Virus record (IMG/VR): IMGVR_UViG_3300012920_000370
Coordinates: 1 to 20,285 of that record
Direction: 5' to 3' (one strand)
DNA: 20,285 nt
Source of the DNA: a virus
Part shown: positions 9,009 to 15,332 of the stretch, one piece after another
How positions within the stretch are numbered: the stretch's first letter is position 1
Layout of the letters: each line of letters begins with the position of its first letter
The notes under the pieces: model-generated
The model's database searches: none
What the model was told of the DNA's origin: nothing
The model's input: only the letters and a program-made list of their open reading frames with translations
Position numbers and translations under genes: made by a program

Positions 9009-9180
9009 ATCTTAACAGGGATGCTATTGAGTGTGCACCTTCATACTCTGGCATCCCTTTATTCATTGTGGATTCAAACTCACTGGGCGGTACACCATCC
9101 CACACAAGTTCTACGTTTCCATCCTGATTCAAGTATGCCGTAAATTGAAATAGGTTTGCTTTATGCTGCTTCTTTGCCAT
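8956..9180 (-). CDS. Hypothetical protein, 74 aa, last gene of leftward operon
   Basis: The ATG at 9180 lies inside the last codons of the nuclease gene upstream (20-nt overlap), so translation is probably coupled; no strong ribosome site is visible. The product starts MAKKQHKANLFQFTAYLNQD, has an aromatic/acidic middle (VELVWDGVPPSEFE) and ends with a helical SIASLLRYLRSMGDEMMEK segment. No Cys, membrane span or known motif was found. Its final codons and stop form one arm of the hairpin that probably ends the operon. Function is unknown. Confidence 0.65.
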   Translation of the reverse strand: MAKKQHKANLFQFTAYLNQDGNVELVWDGVPPSEFESTMNKGMPEYEGAHSIASLLRYLRSMGDEMMEKSRTYI

Positions 9181-9649
9181 TGACAGTCTCTAGTTCTTGT
9201 ATTGCTAGGTTGTAACAGTCAGCTTTGAAAACAAAGCCGTTGGCAGGATCAACGTCACCCACCTGATATTTGATTGCCTTCTTGTAATAATCTGCTTTAG
9301 GTATTTCCCCAAGTATCCACGCCTTACTGTGGTCTGTAAGGATGCGGACAAAGACATAACTATCACAGTCCTGTTTCGTACCGTGTGCCGCCACAGAACA
9401 ATCGTAGTTAGGTGAAGGGGTTGTGTTGCACCGCTTAGTCTTTACGTCAACACGTCGGTTTCCTACCATCAGGTCGTAGTCCTTGCTGTTGGCTTCGATA
9501 CCGCCAGTATAATCCTGTACAACAATTTCACCAATAGCACCGACAACGTTAGACAAGCTACCAGTTATGCTGCCCTGTAGATTGCCTACAGTGGCAGCTT
9601 TCTTTTTGGCACGGCGAATAATCTCAGGTGTTATTTTTACTTGGATCAT
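9161..9649 (-). CDS. PD-(D/E)XK-type nuclease-like protein, 162 aa
   Basis: The ATG at 9649 is chosen because AGAGGG lies 6-7 nt upstream; the longer frame (to 9691) starts inside the zinc-ribbon gene. The core reads NVVGAIGEIVVQDY then KDYDLMVGNRRVDVKTKR: Glu41, Asp59, Asp68 and Lys70 fit the E...D-x(n)-(D/E)xK pattern of PD-(D/E)XK phosphodiesterases, with Asp-Val-Lys in the final motif. The fold order (helix with GE, strand with D, strand with DVK) also fits. The C-terminal half has four Cys but no clear zinc ligand spacing. A DNA endonuclease or restriction-like role is inferred; the substrate is unknown. It overlaps the 57-aa gene by 26 nt and the 74-aa gene by 20 nt. Confidence 0.65.
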   Translation of the reverse strand: MIQVKITPEIIRRAKKKAATVGNLQGSITGSLSNVVGAIGEIVVQDYTGGIEANSKDYDLMVGNRRVDVKTKRCNTTPSPNYDCSVAAHGTKQDCDSYVFVRILTDHSKAWILGEIPKADYYKKAIKYQVGDVDPANGFVFKADCYNLAIQELETVNGKEAA

Positions 9650-9797
9650 AGATACCCTCTTTTGGTAGGAAGACCATAACAAACGAACCACAGCTAGGGC
9701 AACTCAAATTTGTTTCCATGCAGTATTCTTCGTCTTCTTCAGCGATGTCATGGTCTGCACCCCATATCAACTCGTGTTTACAATGCCAGCAGTTCAA
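9624..9797 (-). CDS. Small zinc-ribbon protein, 57 aa (TTG start)
   Basis: This short frame fills the apparent gap between two larger genes. The TTG at 9797 has AAGGAG with a 7-nt spacer, an excellent site, and lies in the last codons of the GIY-YIG-like gene; the stop is TGA 9626-9624. The protein begins MNCWHCKHELIWGADHDI and continues to TNLSCPSCGSFVMVF. The two CxxC knuckles (Cys3/Cys6 and Cys33/Cys36) about 27 residues apart form a typical zinc ribbon, and the linker is very acidic. From memory, small proteins with a CxxC...ELIWGxDHD...LxCPxC pattern recur in marine phages. Function is unknown; a DNA- or protein-binding accessory is possible. Confidence 0.8.
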   Translation of the reverse strand: MNCWHCKHELIWGADHDIAEEDEEYCMETNLSCPSCGSFVMVFLPKEGIYDPSKNNT

Positions 9798-10242
9798 TTG
9801 CTTTCTCCTTGCTTATCTTAAACCATTCACCACGACGATCAACAGATTCAGTTTCGAATCTATCTAACAAGTTGGTTTCAGCCGCATGTCTGTCGTCTGT
9901 CTTTATAGATTTAATTATTATGTAATCTCTGAAGGGAGAGGATGTCTGATAGTTTGATAACCTGTCGGTTGCAATTGCCGCCTTACCCACCTTTACCCAC
10001 TCAGGCCACGCTGGGTTCATAATCAAGTACACTTCCCCTTCAGATGTCTTTTCAATATCACTATGTGACCAAGCATCATCTAGGGATTTGTACTTTCCCG
10101 GCTTATGCAGGGGACTTTTTTTGGATATTTCTTTACCATTTACATACATCCGCAAGGAATCCCGACGCTTCACAGCATCAGGATTGTCCTTGTAGTACAT
10201 AGGCTTTCCCGTGTACGGGTTTGGATCGAAGCGATTAGACAT
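9778..10242 (-). CDS. GIY-YIG-superfamily (T5orf172/MUG113-like) protein, 154 aa
   Basis: The start ATG at 10242 lies 2 nt after the RNR stop; no clear ribosome site is visible, so coupling is likely. The C-terminal 85 residues look like a T5orf172/MUG113 GIY-YIG domain: EVYLIMNP (residues 70-77) and VKVGKA (83-88) match the two strands of the GIY..YIG motif, Arg94 and the NYQTSSP segment match the catalytic Arg helix, Glu122 fits the metal-binding Glu, and GEWF (138-141) is the usual closing element. The N-terminal 65 residues are basic and probably contact DNA. Free-standing GIY-YIG nucleases cut DNA, some as homing enzymes. The neighbouring RNR gene is a frequent homing target in phages, but no intron is visible here. 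Confidence 0.75.
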   Translation of the reverse strand: MSNRFDPNPYTGKPMYYKDNPDAVKRRDSLRMYVNGKEISKKSPLHKPGKYKSLDDAWSHSDIEKTSEGEVYLIMNPAWPEWVKVGKAAIATDRLSNYQTSSPFRDYIIIKSIKTDDRHAAETNLLDRFETESVDRRGEWFKISKEKAIELLAL

Positions 10243-10244
10243 AA

Positions 10245-12173
10245 TTATGCCGCGTTCAAGTCCACTACTTCACACACGCCAGCAGTACAAGCCAATTCGC
10301 GGGAACCACTGGTGTTATCTTCCTTCTCAAAATCTGTAAGTTTGTTCCAGTCAATAACTACATCTTCATACATCTTCTTCCATTCCAAGTATTCATCTGG
10401 TTCGATGTCCTGATATGGGGCTTGCTGATAGGTATGATCACTGTGCGGCAGGAAAGATACGCCCGATGCCACGTCAAAGTTTTCGTATACCCACGCACCG
10501 ACTTCCATCCACTCGTGCTCTTTAACAGACACGGTGATAGATGGCTTGTGCTCACACCAGTGAATCGCATACGTCTTCCACAGTTCTAACTGTTCGATAG
10601 CTGTTGTCTGTGTGCGAGTCACGGCACCATCAGGCGATTTCATAGGAAACGAAAACACAGTGACGCTATCCGGCTTCATCATGTCTCTTTCATTGTATAA
10701 GCCCTGCTCAATCAAAAACTGTGTCAATGGGTCTTTGTTGTCCCCACGAACCGTACGAATAAAATAATCGTTGTGCCGTGCATGAATACCACTAGCTGCG
10801 TCCACGAGTTGAGATACAGTACCCGATGGCTTTACACAGGTGATTGCTGCACTCTGAGGTATTCCAAGCATGTTCGCAAACTTCTTGTTGGTATCTACGG
10901 CTACCTGACGCATTTCTTCTAGCCAACGCTTGCTGTCTACGTTCTTTGAAAGCACGGGATGATCCATGATACCAGTCAAGGATACGCCTAACAAACGCTC
11001 TTCCTCTGTGTTGTCTTTCCATACCTTCCTCAAATATTTAAAGTCTGTCAAGGTAGACTGAAGGGTTCCAAGAATTGTAGCTAAACGAACCTTGCGATTC
11101 AAGTCATCCAATGAGTCAGTTTCACGAACTACCACCTCTGACAGATTACAAAACTGATAGCCCCGCAAGATAATCTCTGAACACGGGTTCGTTCCCCACA
11201 TGTGGCCTTGCTCACGGCGTCCGTTACGGCTTACTTGCTTGTCTGCCGCCTCACGGTTGAACATACCACGCTCCCCAGACTTACTGTCATACAGCGCAAG
11301 CCATTCACGCATGAACGTACCCATCTCAGGCTTCTGCTTGTAGGCTACAGAGTTGTTTGCCAACGCACGTTGCGGCTCTGTCTCCCACCACATGCCTGAC
11401 TTGGCGTGTGCCATCTGATCGTCATTTAAGTTAGATAGGCTAATCAAGGCAGAGCGACGAACGCCACCTACAACTACAACCTCACCTATCTTACACATGA
11501 TGTCGTGACATTCAATAGGAAACAACCGACGCCCTTTAGCTTTCTTGAATACACTAACAGTGAAATCAAATAAGTCTAATAGAGGTTGTGGGCCGGATGC
11601 ACGTCCCCCCATAACTTTAAGACGGGCACCAGCTTCTCGTATAGCAGACACGTCCCACGTAGGAATTTGTCCGGCGTATAGTAGCGCGATTAGTTCACGC
11701 AAAGCTTTTGCCCATCCCGGCTTACTATCGGCTACTGAAATAACGATGTCAGAACTACCAAAATTATCGGATATAATAGGAAGTCTATCCACATTTTCTC
11801 TCTCCACACTAAAACCAACACCAGTACCACACATTAATATGTACATACATTCGTCGAAAGCACGAGGACTGTCAACAGGAATATAGCTACAATTATATCC
11901 ACAGATATTGTCACGGGCCAACGCTGTTCCTGCTGTCATCATTGCCCTCATAGACGGCATGACATCAAGACTCAAGATACCTTCACGTAACTCGTCGGTT
12001 ACCTTCTTATCTAGCTTGACATTGCACTTGCCTTGAATCTGATTCTCCATGAAACCGACGTATCGGTCTACAGTTTCATCCCAATTCTCTCTACGTTGTT
12101 CATCATCAAGCCATCGTGCATACCGTGACTTGTGAATAAATTGTTGATATGGTGTTGGTAACATGTTGCTCAT
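10245..12173 (-). CDS. nrdJ: Adenosylcobalamin-dependent (class II) ribonucleotide reductase, monomeric type
   Basis: The enzyme reduces ribonucleotides to deoxyribonucleotides using a B12-generated thiyl radical, feeding phage DNA synthesis. ATG 12173 follows AAGGGAG with an 8-nt spacer. At 642 aa it is shorter than the roughly 740-aa Lactobacillus RTPR. Key positions: NPCSE (Asn329, Cys331, Glu333) for the radical Cys, Cys342 exactly 11 residues later (as Cys408/Cys419 in RTPR), Cys95 in CGYNCSYIPV as the other redox Cys, GVSLTG near residue 396, and a C-terminal CTAGVC pair (Cys629/Cys634) with the five-residue spacing of the RTPR shuttle cysteines. No glycyl-radical or diiron partner gene is visible, consistent with class II. 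It lies between DUF3310 and the GIY-YIG gene in the nucleotide end of the operon. Confidence 0.92.
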   Translation of the reverse strand: MSNMLPTPYQQFIHKSRYARWLDDEQRRENWDETVDRYVGFMENQIQGKCNVKLDKKVTDELREGILSLDVMPSMRAMMTAGTALARDNICGYNCSYIPVDSPRAFDECMYILMCGTGVGFSVERENVDRLPIISDNFGSSDIVISVADSKPGWAKALRELIALLYAGQIPTWDVSAIREAGARLKVMGGRASGPQPLLDLFDFTVSVFKKAKGRRLFPIECHDIMCKIGEVVVVGGVRRSALISLSNLNDDQMAHAKSGMWWETEPQRALANNSVAYKQKPEMGTFMREWLALYDSKSGERGMFNREAADKQVSRNGRREQGHMWGTNPCSEIILRGYQFCNLSEVVVRETDSLDDLNRKVRLATILGTLQSTLTDFKYLRKVWKDNTEEERLLGVSLTGIMDHPVLSKNVDSKRWLEEMRQVAVDTNKKFANMLGIPQSAAITCVKPSGTVSQLVDAASGIHARHNDYFIRTVRGDNKDPLTQFLIEQGLYNERDMMKPDSVTVFSFPMKSPDGAVTRTQTTAIEQLELWKTYAIHWCEHKPSITVSVKEHEWMEVGAWVYENFDVASGVSFLPHSDHTYQQAPYQDIEPDEYLEWKKMYEDVVIDWNKLTDFEKEDNTSGSRELACTAGVCEVVDLNAA

Positions 12174-12176
12174 GTT

Positions 12177-12467
12177 TTATTCTCCCTTTGTTTCGATAAG
12201 TTTGTTGAGGTACCACTGCGCTTTTTTAAGGTCTTCAATTCCATTCTTATACCTGTATCGCCAGAGGTATTTAATAATGTTTCCTTGTAAGTAGTATTCG
12301 AATCCATCGTCTGTCGCCGCCGCGATTGCTTCAATGCACTCGACACCTGCCTGATTGTAGTGTGCCGGACTATTGACGACATCTACGTTACCATATGCTT
12401 CTTTACCAGCACGTTCCTGCTCCTCTTCTCTTAGCCTACGTACCATATATTGTTCATACCTACTCAT
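12177..12467 (-). CDS. DUF3310-domain protein (T7 gp1.7-related), 96 aa
   Basis: The ATG at 12467 overlaps the preceding stop in an ATGA, so translation is coupled. Residues about 31-93 match the DUF3310 pattern: VNSPAHYNQAGVECIEAIAA, then YLQGNIIKYLWRYR and EDLKKAQWYLNKLIE. The N-terminal 30 residues are charged helix. DUF3310 is present in T7 gp1.7, which has been described as a nucleotide kinase acting on dGMP/dTMP; this protein holds only the domain and may not be catalytic by itself. Placed next to the RNR gene, a role in nucleotide metabolism is reasonable. The stop lies 3 nt before the RNR start. Confidence 0.82.
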   Translation of the reverse strand: MSRYEQYMVRRLREEEQERAGKEAYGNVDVVNSPAHYNQAGVECIEAIAAATDDGFEYYLQGNIIKYLWRYRYKNGIEDLKKAQWYLNKLIETKGE

Positions 12468-12814
12468 TGTTCTGATCCAAAGTCTACTCTGATTACATTA
12501 TCTTTAACTAATTTAGTTACTTTAGGGTCATCCACCCCTTCTTCGTCAATAATTTCTTGACCAGTTAAACGAAACTTAACTGCCGCTATGCCTTGATCGT
12601 ACAGTTCATCTGTATGATACCTGATCATATCAAGCGCACCTTCTTGTATCAACATAGCAGGGCTGAAGTCTTCATCGTCTTCATAATTCTTGCCAGTTGT
12701 GTCATAAGCTGACAGAGTAAACTCACCATCCCCTGTTGCCCTGAGTATGATGTAGTATCTGTCGGGTAGAAGCGATGCCGCTTCCATAGTCCGATGATAT
12801 TCGTCGTTGCTCAT
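12464..12814 (-). CDS. Hypothetical acidic protein, 116 aa
   Basis: The ATG at 12814 overlaps the endonuclease stop (ATGA) and its own stop overlaps the DUF3310 start (ATGA), so it is tightly embedded in the operon. The protein is acidic. Residues 20-45 form probable beta strands (YYIILRATGDGEFTLSAYD), followed by an acidic loop, a helical stretch (AMLIQEGALDMIRYHTDEL) and an acidic tail. No catalytic motif, Cys pair or membrane span was found. It is not recognised. The neighbours (endonuclease I, DUF3310, RNR) suggest a minor role in DNA processing or nucleotide supply, but this is context only. Confidence 0.7.
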   Translation of the reverse strand: MSNDEYHRTMEAASLLPDRYYIILRATGDGEFTLSAYDTTGKNYEDDEDFSPAMLIQEGALDMIRYHTDELYDQGIAAVKFRLTGQEIIDEEGVDDPKVTKLVKDNVIRVDFGSEQ

Positions 12815-13179
12815 TTCTTATACCAATCTGTGGGTATTGAACCTTCTGCCCACTCAAATCCATGTCGTTCACACCAAGAAGCATACGATGTCTTGCTGCC
12901 TTTGTAAATCTTATTCGACGCCCTAACGAATACAAAACGAATGTCTAATTTAGGATGTTGTTTTTTTACAAGTAGCATCTTTACCCTATCGTCTTTAGTC
13001 AAGTGACCCTTTGCTTCAACGTATATGTCGCTTTCAGGAAGATAGAAATCAGGTGTATAGTTACGAGGTTCGGGAATGTATTGAAACTTAGAATTTTCAT
13101 ATTCAAAAGGAACTTTGTTATCTGTAAGTATTCTAGCTAAATTAAGTTCAAACTGTGACCTATACCCTGCTTTTTTCAA
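12811..13179 (-). CDS. T7 endonuclease I-like Holliday junction resolvase
   Basis: This branch-cutting endonuclease resolves Holliday junctions and in T7 (gp3) also degrades host DNA. With the TTG at 13179 the product is 122 aa. Catalytic residues line up with T7 Glu20/Asp55/Glu65/Lys67 as Glu11, Asp44 (NYTPDFYLPE), Glu55 and Lys57 (VEAKG). Downstream, DDRVKMLLVKKQHP, LDIRFVF, KIYKGSKTSY and IPTDWYK all match the T7 family. The TTG start makes a TTGA overlap with the preceding stop and has AGGA 8 nt upstream. A longer frame from ATG 13287 (158 aa) would overlap the upstream gene by about 112 nt and lacks a good ribosome site; it cannot be excluded. The next gene overlaps by 4 nt. Confidence 0.88.
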   Translation of the reverse strand: MKKAGYRSQFELNLARILTDNKVPFEYENSKFQYIPEPRNYTPDFYLPESDIYVEAKGHLTKDDRVKMLLVKKQHPKLDIRFVFVRASNKIYKGSKTSYASWCERHGFEWAEGSIPTDWYKK

Positions 13180-13556
13180 AACTCTAATCCTATCGACTGA
13201 AACCTTTTTATCAAGTACCCTGCCAGTTTTGGGGATAGTCTTTCGATGTTGGTAAGTTCTGTTGTTAAAGGGTGCATCGGCACACATACATAAGCCCCAC
13301 TATGTGCTGTTCTACTTATATTCTGTAATTGTTCCTCTACAGTTCGCATGTCTCTGACTTCTGTTTCAGCTTGAAGTGAGCCTTTTTTGCTGTAGTTATT
13401 AACAAGGGTGAGGGGTAGCCCGTTTTCATGCAAACGCATCTGGGCCACCCGACGTTCTCCCCCAGACTTGGAAACCGATTCGATATAGATATGATACAAG
13501 CTTTTATTCATGTTCATCAGATCTACCTCGTAGTTTTTTACAAACAAGTACGGCAT
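13176..13556 (-). CDS. Hypothetical protein, 126 aa
   Basis: The ATG at 13556 shares its A with the stop of the nuclease gene upstream (TGATG). The TTG at 13589 would lengthen it into that gene and is not favoured. The product begins MPYLFVKNYEVDLMNMNKSL, has a beta-rich middle, then a polar helical region (VRDMRTVEEQLQNISR) and a C-terminal helix ending IKRFQSIGLEF. No zinc ligands or catalytic motif could be seen. It is not recognised. It sits between a Cas4/RecB-like nuclease and endonuclease I, with its stop overlapping the resolvase start. A role in recombination or DNA processing is only suggested by this position. Confidence 0.65.
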   Translation of the reverse strand: MPYLFVKNYEVDLMNMNKSLYHIYIESVSKSGGERRVAQMRLHENGLPLTLVNNYSKKGSLQAETEVRDMRTVEEQLQNISRTAHSGAYVCVPMHPLTTELTNIERLSPKLAGYLIKRFQSIGLEF

Positions 13557-14449
13557 CACACTTCTTTCTTCTTCAGTGTAGCGTACCAAACTTGCGGCGG
13601 ATTCTTAGCCCGTGACGTAACACGATCATGCAATACTGCGTTAGGCCAGCAGTGATATCTGTAACCACACAGGTTGCATTCCTTTGGTAGTAGTTTGTTT
13701 CCAGTATCTACAATCTCGCCATCTTTCTTGTACGTTTCAGGTACAGCCTTATATGGTTTGAATGGCTTTACGTCCGGATTGTTAAGAAACTTGATACGCT
13801 CTGCCGCATCCTTTAGATACGCTTCTTTGTCATCTTGTGACCAATCTGGAACCTCAACGATAGCAACCTGACCGTTGGATTTGTTTACGACAATCCATCC
13901 GCCAAACGGCATGTCAGTAGCTTCAGAATACAGGAACCCCTGCATAAGATAACCAAAGGGATCATCTTCCTTTAGTTTTTCATATCCACCTAGCCCTGTG
14001 AACTTGTAGTTGAATGCCCAATCACTGGCTGACTTGACATCCCAAACTTTCTCAACGCCCGTTTCATCACGAATGATAACGTCAAGGGTTCCGCTTACAA
14101 CCTCGTTACCAATCTTCAATTCGACAGGACGCTGGTAGTCAACGATGTCTACACCAGCCTCTTTCATAATCAGCATAATGATAGATTCGGTTAGGTCACC
14201 AAACATAAACCTGAACAGGGTATTGTACTCCATCTCTTCCTTGATGCCCTGCTTATCCAACACCTGCTGGCAAAGCGGACGGCCCAAGCCCGACATACGA
14301 ATACGATAACCCCCCCGTTCAGTTGTAAGTTGTTTAACTACAGAATCACTGCATTCCTTTTGAAAGGCAGAAAGAGTCTCAGGGGAGACAGTAGTTTCCC
14401 CCCTGAGAGCCTTAGTCATGTAGTCTTGTATTCTAAGCAGCGTTAGCAT
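13556..14449 (-). CDS. Cas4/RecB-like PD-(D/E)XK exonuclease with Fe-S cysteines
   Basis: This is probably a DNA exonuclease, the functional counterpart of T7 gp6. In the 297-aa version from ATG 14449: Glu89 in a helix, GTLDVI (Asp123), VWDVKSA (Asp137/Lys139) and GYLMQGFLY (Gln170/Tyr174, the motif IV QxxxY) form the RecB-type nuclease core. Cys60 near the N-terminus and Cys258, Cys261 and Cys267 (CNLCGYRYHC) near the end match the four-Cys iron-sulfur box of Cas4/AddB nucleases. The start is uncertain: ATG 14449 (17-nt overlap with the upstream gene) or ATG 14419; neither has a strong ribosome site. The family usually has some residues before the IQDYMTKALRGE segment, which favours 14449. 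It lies immediately after the ssDNA-binding-like gene. Confidence 0.82.
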   Translation of the reverse strand: MLTLLRIQDYMTKALRGETTVSPETLSAFQKECSDSVVKQLTTERGGYRIRMSGLGRPLCQQVLDKQGIKEEMEYNTLFRFMFGDLTESIIMLIMKEAGVDIVDYQRPVELKIGNEVVSGTLDVIIRDETGVEKVWDVKSASDWAFNYKFTGLGGYEKLKEDDPFGYLMQGFLYSEATDMPFGGWIVVNKSNGQVAIVEVPDWSQDDKEAYLKDAAERIKFLNNPDVKPFKPYKAVPETYKKDGEIVDTGNKLLPKECNLCGYRYHCWPNAVLHDRVTSRAKNPPQVWYATLKKKEV

Positions 14450-15293
14450 CGTCGAAGTCCGCCGCCAGATCAATGTCATCATCATCAGCGATCAACTTTA
14501 CAGCTTCACGATGCTGATTCATAACATTCTCATTGTGGCCTTTTACAGTCTCTGCAAACATGCCCATGAGTTCCTTATCCTGATCTGTTATATCGACTTC
14601 CTTCTCCAGTGTTGGTACAGGAGTCCAGAAAGTTACGCTGCCGTTTTTATGACGGTGTGTAGTAAGGGAGATCTCACACTTCTGCATAAGCTTCTTCTGC
14701 TTAGACAAGCCGCCGATAAAATCGTTGATGGGTTTAAAACCGGAACGCTTAAAGTAAGCGACTACTGCTTGATCTTCAATCTTCACGGCTGTACCGTCTG
14801 CTGTTTTAAACTCACCAGATATCTTTCCATAAAGAACCTGATTACAAACAACGGCACGAGAGTTCAGGTAGGCAATGTCGTCTTTTGGTAGACGATCTTC
14901 TTCTTCACGGGTCAAGCGACCACACTTGTTGCCACCAGTTGTGTCTGGGAACATACCAGACAGAGTTGGTTTCTGTACAGACTTAGATGAGAAGGTGCCG
15001 CTTTCCTGATCCCATACACTGTACTCAAAGGTACGAAGAATAGGGCGGAAAGATACCTTATTGGCATAAATAAACCGACCATCTAAGTACATCTTCCAAT
15101 CACCACGAGGCAAGGTCTGACCATCTTCAGTTTCTGCATCATAGTTGATGTTTAAGCGAGGCAAACCGACTTGACGGTTGGTATTACCGCCCTGACCACT
15201 TGCTTCCATTAAAGCTTCAGCATCATCATTATTAAATGCTGAAACGATTGCGTCCATATCGTCAATATTCATTACGTCTGTCCCTGTATTCAT
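14433..15293 (-). CDS. Probable single-stranded DNA-binding protein with acidic tail, 286 aa
   Basis: No named domain is recognised with certainty. The N-terminus is acidic, the centre (residues 65-240) is beta-rich with conserved-looking aromatic strands (GDWKMYLDGRFIYANKV, RTFEYSVWDQ, VTFWTPV), and the C-terminus is a strongly acidic tail, LIADDDDIDLAADFDDA. An OB-like beta core plus acidic tail, encoded between the polymerase and an exonuclease, is what a T7 gp2.5-type ssDNA-binding protein looks like; its tail would bind polymerase and helicase. ATG 15293 follows AAGGAG by a rather long 11 nt; ATG 15272 behind GGGAC is an alternative. The function is inferred from architecture and place. 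Confidence 0.6.
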   Translation of the reverse strand: MNTGTDVMNIDDMDAIVSAFNNDDAEALMEASGQGGNTNRQVGLPRLNINYDAETEDGQTLPRGDWKMYLDGRFIYANKVSFRPILRTFEYSVWDQESGTFSSKSVQKPTLSGMFPDTTGGNKCGRLTREEEDRLPKDDIAYLNSRAVVCNQVLYGKISGEFKTADGTAVKIEDQAVVAYFKRSGFKPINDFIGGLSKQKKLMQKCEISLTTHRHKNGSVTFWTPVPTLEKEVDITDQDKELMGMFAETVKGHNENVMNQHREAVKLIADDDDIDLAADFDDANAA

Positions 15294-15332
15294 GATAGAT
15301 CATGCTCCTTTTTTTAGGGTTGTAGATAGATA

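Noticed and set aside
10245-12173. Intron or intein in the RNR gene given the adjacent GIY-YIG protein
   Set aside because: The RNR frame is continuous with correctly spaced catalytic cysteines and no insert with intein block motifs.
12170-12382. Minus-strand 70-codon frame overlapping the DUF3310 gene
   Set aside because: It is an alternative frame of the DUF3310 gene, which has clear family motifs.
13556-14449. CRISPR-linked system because of the Cas4-like nuclease
   Set aside because: No direct repeat-spacer array and no Cas1 or Cas2 gene is present; phage Cas4-like exonucleases are common without CRISPR.
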